Positions 1 through 11,461 are shown, numbered from the stretch's first letter. The stretch: 64,000 nt of DNA from Viola odorata (GCA_963691705.1 OY829542.1:27452579-27516578), one strand, 5' to 3'. Notes: generated from the sequence alone by a model not told the origin. Translations and numbers: made by a program.

Positions 1-291
1 CCTCTACTAGGAATCTCTTTCCCATTTGATTTCTATTTCTGAATCAGCCATCTTGACCGAGAACGTCATTCTTGGCCAAGACAGTTACTTGCTTTATTTA
101 CTCTTCCGTTTTAGTTTTAATACAAAATCACCAATTTCACCTAAGTGTTATTTCAATCATTACAAGTTCTCACAAAAGTCATACCATAGCTCCATTTGGA
201 TCGAACCTCTTACTGATATTTATAATTTATTTGTTCCTAATGGCAAGTTGTAACTTATATTTATTTTTTACGGATTCGACACCCATCATAA
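1..291 (+). repeat. 3' end of an LTR (same family as the solo-LTR at 38860-40216)
   Basis: The segment opens with 'ctaggaatct' followed by 'ttccc', as at about 39960. It closes with an A/T-rich stretch, 'ttttttacg', and a terminal '...atca', as at about 40190-40216. This suggests the last about 290 bp of the same LTR family. Short peptides predicted here have no recognisable domain. Confidence 0.45.
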
Positions 292-906
292 GGTACCAAA
301 TACATCTAGCATTTAGCCTTTCAATCCTCTCTTCTATCCAGCTAAAACCTGAAGAGATTTTACAAAAAAAAAACAAAAAAAAAAAGAAGTACAACACAAC
401 AACCCAAATGTACCCTACCCTAACTTAGCTAGCTAGAAACTGATGAGAGTTAGTGACCACCTGCATAAAAGATTTCACCTTCATCTCTTACCTTCCTTCT
501 TACAAGTTTTCAAAAGATTTTGCTCCATCCAAAAAGATTTTAGCTCGGACCCCAAACTCAACCCTCCAATCGAGTCCTATCGAGTTTTGTGTCTTGAGTC
601 TTACCTTCTTTCGAGTCTTTTCTCACTTTTGTCTTGTATTTTCCCTGAGTCTTGTATTTCTAAAATACTTCTCTCATCTTGTTTTAATTCCTTGAGCATT
701 GGTCAAGACAGTTGTGAACAAACACTTAACTTGAACCACAAGGTTGATTGCGGTAAACATTGCGCAGTGTGCAAGCAATTTGTGTAAGGTTCTCTTGAGT
801 GATTTGTGAGGCTATCTTTTACGAGTGACCAAACACGAGTGTTAAAATATGTGAGGGAGTGATTATCTACTAACGTTTAAGTGAGTGTGCAGGTACCAAA
901 CACACC
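292..906 (+). other. Noncoding leader of a decayed Ty3/gypsy element
   Basis: No gene is seen. The end of the stretch (about 815-906) contains 'aaacacgagtg', 'tgtgagggagtga' and 'tgcaggtac' just before an ATGTC. The same order of motifs precedes the start codons of the elements at 55258 (plus) and 32489 (minus). It is therefore read as the untranslated leader of the second Ty3/gypsy family, ending in a possible 3' splice site. It includes A-rich runs near 362-390. Confidence 0.5.
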
Positions 907-1790
907 ATGTCCGACGCAAGCGTAGTTGGCAACAATGATGCCAAGTCTGACAAATCCATTAATCCGACGCTAACCAAAATGGATTCCCGAGGAGATGTTG
1001 AGTATGTTGTGAATCCTTATATTGAATCCAAACTCCCCCACTAGGGCCTCTACAAGTCCTACCTTTCCAAGCACTATGGCTCCCATAGCCCCCATCGAGC
1101 CGGATAAAGATCATGTTACTTGCGAATCCATAGAGGAAGGTCAGGGCTTTCCAAATTTCCTCACCACGGGGCCCCAAAAGCAAGCCCCTCCTCCTAACCT
1201 TGATGTATTTGAGAACCAAATGCAAGTTATCCGGAACAGGTATGCCCTAGGCAACAGAGGGCAGGACCCGTATGAGAGCCGCGCCACCAGGCAGCCACAG
1301 GGCCGTGGCCCACACCAGAATGACTAGCGGTATGCTGCTAGTTTCCAACAGTGTACCGTTGGCCGTGGGCAGTGACATGCGACGCAACCAAGAGGACCTC
1401 CTTGCGTGCAGTAGCCAACCCCTAATTCCTCACTACCATGCAAGCACTACACCCTACCAATCACGTGAGTTCTACGAGGATCTATATGAGGAAGCTAATG
1501 ATGACTTTGATGAATTTGTGAGGTAAAATAAGGGAAGGCGACAACGAGGCTAAGCGCCACATTTTGGCGAACACTTTGAGAGGTCGCAAGAGCCTAGGAT
1601 TGATGACAACCTAAGTAGTATAAAGGTCCAAATTCCTACCTTTGAGGGCACCACCGATTCTTCAGAGTATCTTAAATAGGAAGGAAAAATTCAATGCATC
1701 TTCAATTGTCATAAATATTCGGAGGGTAAGAAGGACTCCACTTTGGCACATCATTCCTTTTTGGACACAAAAACGTCTCCTTTGACCATC
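907..1790 (+). pseudogene. Ty3/gypsy gag remnant
   Basis: The start ATG at 907 follows a leader like those of the other second-family elements here. The frame is broken repeatedly. Recognisable pieces lie in different frames: an acidic stretch ending DDFDEFVR near 1525, then at about 1599-1730 a block DNLSSIKVQIPTFEG...EYLK followed by a stop and EGKIQCIFNCHKYSEGKK. This block is directly comparable to DNNLSNIKLSIPIFEG...WERKVERVFVCYNYLEEKK in the gag at 31105-32489, which is the start of the Retrotrans_gag capsid region. Capsid C-terminus, zinc knuckle and pol are missing. Dead relic. Confidence 0.7.
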
Positions 1791-2168
1791 TCTTTCCTTG
1801 CTGGACACAAAATAAATAAAATCCCCATTTTATAGGCGCCCTAAGATGTAAAAATGTGTTTGTCTTTTATCTCGCGGATTGGCAGTCTGCTTGTGTTGCT
1901 ACCCGATTTTTGACTCATTTTTTGCAGTTTTATCTTTCATCCCATTATTAGCCCGTTTAAATTGAAATTCTATCAATTTTAGATCTTTGGCTATTTATTT
2001 TAATAATTCATACCATTTTGTGTCATTTTAGTATTGTTACTGTCTTTTCATTCGAACTTCTATCAGTCCCGGACAAGATGCCTCGGACCATAGATCGAAC
2101 ACCTTCTTTCTTTAATTGACAATTATCTACTATTATTTTCTTTCGCGTCATCTCATTTTGTTTTATTC
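1791..2168. other. Gene-free repeat flank
   Basis: No gene. AT-rich sequence resembling the start of a long Ogre-like LTR; a candidate TG start is 'tgtgttgctacc' near 1892. It would be continuous with 18774 onward if the 16.6-kb element were removed, so 1892-2168 plus 18774-20755 may be one interrupted LTR. This is inference. Confidence 0.3.
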
Positions 2169-2173
2169 AATTT
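2169..2173. repeat. Target-site duplication (left), aattt
   Basis: The five bases aattt directly precede the TGATATG start of the left LTR. They recur directly after the TTATCA end of the right LTR at 18769-18773. A 5-bp TSD is the normal product of a Ty3/gypsy integrase. Confidence 0.9.
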
Positions 2174-2688
2174 TGATATGAGTCCGACGTTTGTTGAGTA
2201 GGATCGGCCAATGGGGGGCTGGTCGGGAACACTATTCCGGTGTCTTCGTTGCCTGCAAAGCACCGAAGGGGGTCTCCGGCGTAAACACTCCGATGCTTAA
2301 GTCAGTCTGAGTGGTGAAAATGGTAGGGGTTCAGCACGCTGTCTTAGGCTTACCCTCTTGTCTAGAATGGTGGGGGTATTTATAGGTAGAGGAAGGACCT
2401 TACCGACAGGGGGTAGGCGTTATCTCTGGTAGATGTCGCTTGGGTGCTAGGGAGTGACGTCGTGCGAGGTGATGTCATACGGAGTGACGTCATGTGTGAC
2501 CTGGGATGGAATGACGCCGTGAAGATGTCGTGTGAGAGCCCCCCCGTTGATGCCGACCATCCCAGGGCCAGCCGCCAGGCTAGGGGCGGTAGGAATAGTG
2601 CCACGTCCCCTTTGGTATATACAATGTTCTGGCCTTGTCGCCAGGTGCGATGACGGAGACGCCGCTAGAGTGATGTCGATGGTTATCA
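2174..2688 (-). repeat. 3' LTR of the 16.6-kb TAT element
   Basis: 515 bp, TGATA...TATCA. Read on the minus strand it has clustered TGACGTCA-type sites (plus coordinates about 2455-2492) upstream of a TATA box (ctataaatac, complement of about 2376-2385). No convincing polypurine tract was seen next to 2688. Confidence 0.93.
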
Positions 2689-2827
2689 TAAGCCCAACTG
2701 AAAACGACCCCGAGTGTTTACCAAGGGCTACTGCCTCATCTTCAGTCTTGTCTCTTCAGGGGTTTCTGCATTAATGAGGGCTCGACAGTCGATAAACACG
2801 CCTTTTCAGACATTATTCTTCTGGGTC

Positions 2828-3223
2828 TATAAATAGGCCTTTTTTCTACACTTGTTTTCACAATTCTCTCCACCTCTTCTCATTCAATGGAACCTGACTC
2901 AAGCAGACATCAACTTTCTGGGGTCATTGAACACTAAGACTTCTGAGGATATCTTGGAGCTCCAGGGGATGCTGACCCCTCTACAGGCTAGGCAGAATGC
3001 TGTCTCCATGGAAGACTTTAGCCCTGTGGAGAAGGCGGTGAAGCTGTCTGTGGCTGTCTCTCAAATTCAGCTGCTTATCGCCATGCTGCTAGAAGGATTT
3101 GCTGGGGTGCTGCCTGAAAGGCATGCGGGCCTGCTCTTCCGAACTGACCACTCTTGCGGATGCTCTGAGGGATATTCCTTTCATGGAGTGGGAAGATGAC
3201 GACGCTGGGTCGAATGTCTGATC
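2828..3223 (+). pseudogene. Antisense cargo unit 1: short acidic-tailed protein remnant
   Basis: A TATA box (tataaatag, 2828-2836) lies about 140 bp inside the element. An ATG at 2887 opens a frame that ends within 50 bp. The coding signal continues in the next frame (SEDILELQGMLTPLQAR...SQIQLLIAMLLEG) and then in a third frame ending DIPFMEWEDDD...V with a stop at 3223. At least two frameshifts are needed to join the pieces. A helical middle and an acidic C-terminal tail recall the ends of units 2-4, so it may be a shrunken relative lacking the N-terminal domain. Function unknown; it runs antisense to the retroelement genes. Confidence 0.45.
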
Positions 3224-3689
3224 AGCGGTGGGGACCCTTCTGCTATGTCTCTCTATGTTTCCTTTGGTGCTACCTTGGGTAATCCCGGGCCGTCAGACCC
3301 TTAAACAAATAAAATGATTTCCTCATTAGATTGTTGTGCTATTGATGTTTTCCTTCCTCTTACAACGTCTTGTTTGAAAAATAACCTTCGCACCCACCAA
3401 CAGTGGGTTTAATGTGGTGGGGTTTAATGTCCCTTGGGATCCTGCACCTTTTCATTTACTTGATCGACACATAATAATAAACGTCTCTCCCCACCGTTCC
3501 TAATTTATTTCGCGCCGTTTCTTCAGTGTCCCCTGATTGGGCGGTTATTTCAGCATCTTTTGGTTGGCGCAGGCTTTCAACAATTGTAATTGTAAAATCG
3601 GATCTCTTCACCCCTCTGGCCGTTGTTCCTGAATGTATTAATTACTTTTGAAAACACGCGAGAAGGCAGGAGCACCTCCCTACCTTGGC
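3224..3689 (+). other. Spacer between antisense units 1 and 2
   Basis: No gene is seen. The stretch holds C/T-rich sequence and probably the 3' end of unit 1 and the promoter of unit 2, whose TATA box follows at 3690. Confidence 0.4.
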
Positions 3690-4218
3690 TATATAATGGG
3701 GCTCTTCTCTCTTTTTTCCTATTCATCCCTCTTTGTCTCATTTCTTTCTTACTACTGCTGATATTTTCAAGGCTGACTCGCATTTTTTGTACACTGCTGC
3801 TCGTGACTCTCCCAACTCCTCCGACTTCACCAGACTCAGACCATCCCCCTTCCTCACCTCCATGGAGGCCTACCAAACGCCGGGGTCGTAAGAATCCAAA
3901 GAAAACAAAGAAAAAGTCATTTGGATCTTTCTTTGCCGATTATGAGCCTCATTACTCCGCACTATAGAAGGGTGATGAAGTGCCACCGTTTGCCCCTCCT
4001 CCTCCTTCAGAGAGAGGTTTTTACTTAGAACACTGATTCGAGGTCAGCAACATCTACTATCGGAGAGGGTTCCCGTGTCGCCCCAGTAGAGGGGGTTACC
4101 CTCGCGACAAAGCTTGTGCCTAAACCTACCGAGTACTTCTTTTCCTATAATAATGGATTACCGTCATCCCCGGAGGACTACGATTACTGCTATGACATGG
4201 ACTGGGCTGACGAGGATT
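3690..4218 (+). pseudogene. Antisense cargo unit 2: short basic/acidic protein remnant
   Basis: A TATA box (tatataat, 3690-3697) precedes a C/T-rich leader and an ATG at 3862. That frame stops early; a parallel frame gives a very basic stretch (KRRGRKNPKKTKKKSFGSFF) ending at 3967. A third frame ends SPEDYDYCYDMDWADED with a stop at 4218. The basic segment could act as a nuclear localisation signal and the acidic tail resembles that of unit 1, but no known domain was recognised. Frames are broken, so it is treated as a pseudogene. Confidence 0.4.
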
Positions 4219-4721
4219 GACGATGTTGTGTTTGTTGTAGATGCCACTGGCTCTTTGAATAAATGAATAAAAATAGTATTTTACCTTTCTCTTCTTTACT
4301 TCTGCATTGTGCTGCCTCATGGGGTAACTGACGCTGACTAGCTATTCACCGCTTCACACTACCGTCTTTTTTGACTTTTCGTGGTTCATAATTTTTCCTT
4401 CACAAAGTTCGAGGCGGGGCCTGATTCTAAGTTTTCTGTCAGAACCTTTCCATGTGTTGCTTTTATTTTACACGTGTCCTGCTGCGATGGGCTGCTTGGT
4501 CGTCTGGTTTTTAGCCGTCTTTCTTAAAAGGAAAGTTGTTCCTTCTTTCTACTCTTTTGCTCTTCTTTTAAATTTCACATCTCTCTTCGCTTTTTTACTT
4601 GCTCCGAGGAAATTCTCTCGCTCGTACCCAGACGATCCGCTTATTAGTTTCACTCCTCTCCTTCTCTTTCAAGGTATTCTGTTCGATCTTGGTTTGATTT
4701 TCCTTTTACTACTTACCTGTC
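4219..4721 (+). other. Spacer upstream of antisense unit 3
   Basis: No gene is supported. T/C-rich sequence, likely the promoter and leader of unit 3. No clear TATA box was found; an 'acacgtgtcc' G-box-like element lies near 4470. Confidence 0.35.
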
Positions 4722-6886
4722 ATGCCTCGCACAAGATCTCAGTCTGGCTCTCTAGTTATCCCCGGGGCAGCCCCTCGAGATCCCGAAATTGAGAACACTC
4801 CTAGCATCTTTACTTGCCCCACTGTTCTGCATCTCGAATTAGAAAGCAATGGCATTACTTTCCCCAGGGTTACAGTCCTTCTATTCCTACTAGCATTATG
4901 AGGCTTCATGATAGACTTTGGGGGACTCGTAGGATGCTTTATTTTAAAATGTTTTAGTATGGGTTCCACCTCCCTGTTCATACCACACTAGAGAATGTAC
5001 TGCATGAGTATGGGCTTAACCCTGCGCAGATTACCCCTTCCTCGTGGAGTGGCATCTACACTTTCCTTCGCGCTTGCGAGTTGAAAGATATTCTCGTTCC
5101 CTCTGTTGCTTTGTTTCGCAAGTTTTTGACCCTAGTCTGTCACAACGGCTTAGTTGACATTATCCCGAGGTGGGGTGATGCTTTAGTCAGGTCTTTTTGG
5201 CAAAGATTTCAAGGATTTGAGGAGAGCGTCGAAGACTGGAAGAGCGGTTTCTTTATTGTCGAATTACCCTCTCGTCTGTGGCGCTCTGGCTTTAACCTGG
5301 GTTTTATTGATTGGGTGAAGCCAGTAGTTCTGTCTAGGGAATAGTTAGGCCAGGCCAACGCCTTACTGGAGATGGAGTCGTCTTTCCAGATCTGAAACTT
5401 TACCTTATATAGGCCTTTGTCTGAGTGTATCATAGGTGAGTTTTTGGGCTTTGTCATTATCTTACTTATCTCTTGTTTACTAACATAGCTTCTCGCAGGG
5501 AATACTGTCGCTCGTCCACTTCCAAAGGGTGACGCTCCTCCCAAGATTATTCCGTCTCCGGCGACAACTCCTTCTACTTCTGTTGGGGCTCAGGCTGACT
5601 GCTGCGTGCCCATAAAGAAAAGGGCTTCGAACGCGGCTCTTTCGAGGGAGTGTGGTACTTCTACCCGCGCTTCTCGCTTCATGGAGAATTGGTTGCCAAC
5701 TCGGAAGAAGGGGTCCAGCTCTAGTTCGCCAATAATTGAGACGAAGATTTTTTCTTACGGGGCCGAGGATATGGAGGACATGGATATAGAGCTGAGTCTT
5801 CGCCCAGCCTCCGCGGCTCAACGAAAGAGGCTGAGGGAGGAGAGCGAGACTCGGGTGGCGAAGATGGCTGCTCGGCCTGCCCCTGCCCCAGCGACAATCC
5901 CTGCCGCTCCTCGCGCTGCCGCTTCACCTGGTGCCACTGGAGAGGTTGCCGTATCGCCAGGCGACACTTCCTCGACTCCAAGGTTGTCTCCTCCCAATGG
6001 GGTTCCCGCAGCTACGATGGTATCGTCGTCGGTGGCAGGCTCCACTCCAATTATGGAGCCTCTTCATTCGCCCATTGGTTCCTGTATCCCTAACGTGGTG
6101 GCGCCAGTTCAGGGTACTACTGGTTCTTTTTGCTTTCCACCAAAGTCTCCTTGTCCGTTGTTCCTTACTTCTATTCGAGATACCGGTGGTTCAGTCGATA
6201 GTTCTGCCCCTTCCTTTGTTGTTGATCTCTCCCCTGACGGGCCCCGAGGGGCCCCTTCCCACCAACTAGATTTGTCGAAGTTTGGGACTGACGGGTTTCG
6301 TGCCTTGGGTGTATCAGACCCCTTATCGCGAGACCAGCCCACGACTATCTTGGCATGTGAGATGTTCCGCGTCCCTGAGGATGAGAATAGGTTACTGCAA
6401 CTTCCTCCTGATGTTCAGCGTGCACGCGTTATGAATAACTGCCTTGCCGTCTTCCGGGAACTTCATTACTTTATCGAGGCCCACGGTGAGCAGTTTCAAG
6501 ATCCAAGTGCCTTGGCAAAAGTGGAAGAGTTGATGCGGCTCCAGAAACGTACCCAAGCCGAACTGTGCTAGTGTCGTGCTGACCTTGCTCGGGAGAGGTC
6601 TAGAGGAAAAGCCAAGGTTGAAGCTTTGGAGGCTGAGTTGGTGGCTGCCGAGAAAAAGAATTCTCTTCTTCACGAAGAGATATCATCTCGCGATGCTGAT
6701 TTGACGAGGGCTTCATCGAAGGTGACTTAGTGGAAGAAGAAGGCCGTACGGGCCTTTACTGCTGGGTTCGCGGGTCAATGTCGTGGTAGGGCTTTTGATC
6801 CTACTCAGGTTGCCGAGTATGCCTCCGCGAAGATGAAAGAAATTGATGAGAATCAGGAAGGCTTCTTTTCCTCCGAAGAGGAGTGA
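4722..6886 (+). pseudogene. Antisense cargo unit 3: Transposase_28-like plus coiled-coil protein
   Basis: ATG at 4722 begins MPRTRSQSG. After one frameshift near 4860 the frame contains RLWGTRRMLYFKMF and HEYGLNPAQITPSSWSGIYTF, then VALFRKFLTLV and EDWKSGFFIVELP (about 4890-5340). That order of motifs is typical of the plant 'putative gypsy type transposon' domain (Pfam Transposase_28). A probable intron spans about 5432-5499 (AG|GTGAGT to CGCAG|G). The second exon (5500 on) is Pro/Ser/Ala-rich and low complexity. It then becomes helical: VEELMRLQKRTQAEL, an in-frame TAG at 6569, and a coiled coil EALEAELVAAEKK...EEISSRDADL. It ends at an acidic SSEEE tail (TGA 6884-6886). Two internal stops in the coiled coil mark it as decayed. 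Its paralogue is unit 4. Role unknown. Confidence 0.6.
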
Positions 6887-7532
6887 TGGGACGACACCCC
6901 TGCAAGGCCCATTCGATGTCGGTTGATTGAGGTGTCACTTTACTGTCTGTTGTTCTGTTGTTACTATTTTTTCTATTTGAACTTTGGTATCACCTCCTTG
7001 CTTTGTAATAACTAATAAATCGTGTATACTTGGCCAAATAACACATGTTCCTTTGCGGTGTCGCCTTCCTGTTGAGTTTACTTATCACTTGTCTGCTTGT
7101 ACTATGTGCTATACTTTTTGCGTGTCGCGGCGTTGTAACTTGTCTTATCTTTCGTTGGTCCTGACTCCACTTTTCAGAGCATTTAATGCTCTGAATTCTT
7201 TTGTTGATGCAAAGGAGACAGTCATGATGTTCTAGGCACACGTGTCCGCAGGGGGGAGCGCTAGGGGAATGGTGAGGCTGAAAGTATCTTTTCACTCACC
7301 TGGGACTGTACGCGTTTCCCGCGTCCCTTGTTTTTGACACGTCACACGCAATGATCACTTGATCTGTCGTTTCACTTGGGCCTTAGGTTTATAAAACCCT
7401 TCTCATACTCCTTTCTCATCTTTTGCTGCTTCGTTCCTTAAGAAAAAAACACAACTTTTCTTCCTCTCCTTGCGATCCGCCGCCGCCTGGGTGCCCCCAA
7501 CCTTCTACTCTACCCTTAGTTTAGCTTTATTC
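6887..7532 (+). promoter_or_regulatory. Intergenic spacer with promoter of antisense unit 4
   Basis: Contains T-rich 3' sequence of unit 3 and then the promoter of unit 4: TATAAAA at 7390-7396, about 140 bp before the ATG at 7533. Small predicted peptides here (for example 6984-7235) have no domain and are regarded as noise. Confidence 0.5.
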
Positions 7533-9901
7533 ATGGCTCGTAATCACCGTTATTCCCAACCCCAATCTGCTGGGGAAGGAGATATTGAGAATACTGTCTC
7601 CACCATTGCTTCCTCCGTCGTTCTTCGGCGATGGTTGCGAAATTATAATGCCAACCTTGATCATTTGGATGGGTATTCCACTGAAGTTTCCCCTAGGTCG
7701 CTTCGTCTCAACAGCGAGCTACCTGGCAACCGTAGGATTCTTTATGCCAAAATGTTTAACTATGGTTTTTGACTCCCTCTGGATCCTCTGGTTGCGGAAT
7801 TATTTTCTGAATTTGATTTGAACGCTGCCCAGTTAAGCCCAAATGCTTACTGTGGTATTTATGTCTTTATAACTCTTTGTAGACATGTAGGGATTGAATC
7901 CCCTTCTCTATTGCTGCTTCGATCCCTGTTTCAACTGTATAATCATAGTAATGGTGTGATAGCGATGATATCGCCTCGCTATGACGATGACTCACTAAAA
8001 CCCTTCACTTGGAAATTATTACATCTTGAATCCTCTGTTGACGCTTGGAAAAAGGGGTTTTTAATCGTCACTTTGCCTGAGCCTTTGTGGCAAAGTGGGT
8101 TTAATTTGAGCATTAGAGACGGCGTCTAGGGTGGGAGGCTGCGCCTAGGACCAGTTGAGCAAGGTTGGTTGGACAAATTGCTCAACCTAACAGAGATTCC
8201 TGGTGTTTACACTGGCGAGCTTGCGTGCCAGGGCGACATCCGAGGCTGTATCCAAAGTGAGCACCCTCCATTTCGTTCGCTATTCCCTATCGGTACTAAC
8301 TCTGACATTTTTCTCTTATTCCTGCAGATCCTCCAGCCGGGTGGAAACCTGAGTGTATCAAGAAACGAGAAAAAAGAGCTCAGCGGAGAAGGGAAAAAGA
8401 GGCTCTTGCCGCTGCTACTACTGGTGCCGCTACTAACGTTGCGCACCCGTCCACTTCTGCACCTGAGTCTTCTTCTCGTCCTTGCGCAGAGGTTACTGCC
8501 GCTTCGGCCACTGATCCAATTTCTTCCATAAGCACGGATCCTACTCAAGCATCATCTTCTCAACCTTCAATTGCCAAGAGGAGGAGGAGGATTATTCGTA
8601 TTCGCGTCATCACCCCTACTCGTCCTTCTGTTCTGGTTTCTGAGGTTGTTCTAAAAAATTCTTCTCAATTTATTTATTCCACTTACTTGTCCCCTTAATC
8701 CCTCTATTTTTCTCCGTAGGATACCGCTGCTATTTCTTCTACTGCTCCTTCCTGCGACGGTATGGACCTGACGCATATTCTTGGTCCTAAAAGGTCGCGC
8801 CTCGGCGGGGATGCCTCTTCATTGGATGGTCTTGCCGCCGATCAGGAAAGGCAGGAAGGTGTCGCTGGTACTGGCCCCTTGCCAGGCGATCAAGCCTTTG
8901 AGCTGCCGGGGAACAGGGCTGCTTCTACACCATTTCCTCAATTTTATTCTTCTTTCGCCGCGTCACCTCCTCCTCCTGGTCATCCACTGGGCTTCATAGG
9001 CAACTTATCGGAGAGTGACTTTCCTTCTTTCCAGGCCGATGGTTTTGGTCTTGGCATAGGAACATCCTCTCGTTCCCCTCCGTCTCCTCCTAACGTCTTC
9101 TTTGTCCCTGCAGTCGCTCCGACAATCTCTCCTTCCCTTGCGTCCGTCGATACTCCCTGCTTGATGGATGACTTGAGTACAGTGACTTCTGCCGGGCCCG
9201 CCACCCACCAAGTCGACTTAAGCAATATTCGTCAACGCAGGTTCCCAGCGTTAGGGGGTGACAACTCTTTAGCGACATCTGCTTACTTGGCGTCGCATAT
9301 GTTTTTACTTGATGAGGAGGAGCGAGCTTTCCTTTCTCATGCCTACGGGGACCAACTGCAGTGGATACGTACTCAACTATTCTCTGCTCTTCAAGACTTC
9401 CACTATTGGTCAAAGGAAGTGATGAAGCAAGTGGGCTCTCTCAGCTCTTCCTTCGAGGAGTTGCGCAACACTAATCGTCAGCTTTTGGAGGAGATTAACA
9501 GGAACCAAGAGGAGCTTGGGAGGAATCGAGAAGAAATGAGGAAGTATGTAGAAGAGCGGCAGAATATGGAGGCCAACTTGGCGGCTGTGAAAGGAGAGTT
9601 AGAGGAGGCTAGAAGGCGTGAAGCCACCAAGGATGCTGACCTACGAGCAGAACGAGGTCGAAGTGCTGCGCTTGAGAAGGAGACGACAGACAAATGTACG
9701 TGGTTTTCGGAACAGACCGCGGGCATCATGACTGACTGTTTTATTGAGCGTTATGGCCGAGATAAGTTTGATGTCGCTGCTATCATTCAGCTCTTCAAAG
9801 GCAAGTCAGGAGGCCTTACGGAGGATGGCTACTATCGGGCGCTTCGTCACCTCGATGTTTTGCCAATTTTCCTGCACATTTTCACTTATTGTTTGTGTTA
9901 G
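7533..9901 (+). pseudogene. Antisense cargo unit 4: Transposase_28-like plus long coiled-coil protein
   Basis: ATG at 7533 starts MARNHRYSQ. The first exon (to about 8257) carries RLNSELPGNRRILYAKMFNYGF, one stop, then LVAELFSEFDLNAAQLSPNAYCGIYVF and DAWKKGFLIVTLPEPLW. This is the same order and spacing as unit 3, with a stop at 8127-8129. Probable introns end at TGCAG|A (8328) and CGTAG|G (8720). The final open frame, at least 8762-9901, is Pro/Ser-rich and then has a coiled coil of about 110 residues (residues about 225-330 of that ORF: SSSFEELRNTNRQLLEEINRNQEELGR and onward). It closes with ERYGRDKFDVAAIIQLF. It is the better preserved of the two paralogues. Its role is unknown; a structural or regulatory partner of the element is only a guess. 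Confidence 0.6.
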
Positions 9902-10690
9902 TAGCGACATATGACAAAGGGTCTTAATTACCTTGGGGTGTTACCGCGTACTCTCCAAGCTTGCTTGGCGCGATCCCACCGAGATGCCGCTCGTGTCACA
10001 TACTCATCCAACCATCTTCACCGGGTTTGTTCCTTCCAGTTACTCGCTGGGGTATCGTGACTCCTTATATTTCCTCAATTGGCCGGGAAGTGCCTCATCT
10101 CAGTGAGCTGCCTGATCAAGGTCGGCCATCACGAGGATAGGACTTTTCACTTCTCAGCGTTGTCACCTCGCACCTCGAAATGTGCCTCGTCTTAACGATG
10201 TGCCTGTGTTAGCGCCACCATCGTAAGGGTAGGATTTTCACTTCCGGGGTGGAGTTTTTAACCTCCCCTGGGGTCGTGCCTCACCTTGGTGATCAATCGC
10301 CTATGTGAGCACGAGTTGTCACAAGGGTAAGATTTGCACTCCCAAGGGAGTTGGGGCGTGCCTTGTCTCGGTATACCGTTTATATGAGCACGGGTATCCC
10401 AGGATAGGACTTTTCACTCCCGACAGTGCTGGAGCGTGTCTCATCTTAGTGAGCCGCCTGACCAAGGTCGGCCTCACAAGGATAGAATTTTCACTTCCAG
10501 CACCATATATTTCCAGGGTCGCTGGGGAGTGCCTCGTCTTAGTTGCCTGTCAGTGTTAGCCCGATCTGTCACAATGTTAGGACTTTTCACTCCCGACGCC
10601 CTTTCTTCTGTTATCTGCACACCACAGACAACCAAAAAAGAACACAAGAGATATCTCCAAAATAGTCGTTAGAGCATGCGCCACGGCATG
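9902..10690. repeat. Degenerate tandem array between cargo genes and pol
   Basis: A repeated consensus of about 60-110 bp is visible from about 10040 to 10610. Each unit has a core like 'aggataggacttttcac' followed by 'gtgcctcgtcttagtgag', then 'gccgcctgaccaaggtcgg'. About six to seven diverged copies can be followed (cores near 10133, 10225, 10340, 10402, 10480, 10578). Tandem repeats in the 3' untranslated part of Ogre/TAT elements are documented and can seed satellites. No gene is seen. Confidence 0.65.
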
Positions 10691-11461
10691 TCAAATTCTA
10701 GAATGATATAATTTCAAGTGAGCAATGTTCCAGGAGTTAGGTAAGGGGGTACCGTCAAGTGTTTCCAGGTGATATGCCCCCTTCCCGATAACGCGGGTGA
10801 CGTGGTATGGGCCCTCCCAATTTGAGCTAAGTTTCCACATCCGTTGGCCCGCAGCTCGCTTGTCCCTGAGCACCAAGTCTCCCGCTTTGAGCAGCCGCTC
10901 CTTAACATGTCTATTGTGATACCGCGTCATTTTCCTTTTATAGTGCATTGTTTTCAGGAGGGCTACCTCATGTAGCTCAGGTAACACGTCATGGTTAGCT
11001 CGTAACCTTTCTTCATTTAGCAAGTATTCGACCCTTAGGCTTAGGGTGCCGATTTCCACAGGCGTGAAAGCCTCGGTGCCAAAGGCCATCGCAAAGGGCG
11101 TTTCCCCTGTGATAGTTTTAACAGTCATGCGGTAGGCCCACATCATATAGGGTAGTTCATCTGGCCATTTTTTTTGAGCCCTCTAGATTTTTCTTAATGC
11201 CACTCAGGATGCTTCGGTTGGTCACCTCTACCTGGCCGTTAGTCTGGGGATGCGCTACAGAGGAAAACCTTTGTTCAATCTGGAATTCAACTGTCCCTTG
11301 AAAAAGTGGCTGGTAAATTGCGTCCCATTGTCACTGACCAGTACACGAGGTACCCCAAACCGCATGATAACTTGGTGCTTAAAAAAGTGCCATGCTTTCT
11401 CTGTTGTAATGTTGGCTACCGCCTCCGCTTCTGCCCATTTTGTGAAGTAGTCCATAGCCAC
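10691..11461 (-). pseudogene. Integrase catalytic core and C-terminus of the TAT element
   Basis: Minus strand. The core begins MAMDYFTKWAEAEAV (first Asp) and continues GVPRVLVSDNGTQF (second Asp). After a frameshift near 11255 comes HPQTNGQVEVTN (catalytic Glu). A further frame shift near 11150 leads to MMWAYRMTVKTITGETPFAMAFG and the C-terminal part KERLLKAGDLVLRD...GPYHVTRVIGKGAYHL, ending SWNIAHLKLYHSRI (stop at 10691). All three D,D,E residues are still visible but in different frames, so the enzyme cannot be made as one chain. No chromodomain is seen, as expected for TAT rather than chromovirus elements. Confidence 0.85.

Noticed and set aside
443..787. ORFs of about 80-115 codons in leader sequence
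   Set aside because: T/C-rich composition, no domain, and the region aligns in motif order with noncoding leaders of related elements.
2852..3199. 115-codon ORF as an intact gene
   Set aside because: Its first codon is TTG, the only nearby ATG (2887) is in another frame, and the acidic C-terminus lies in a third frame.
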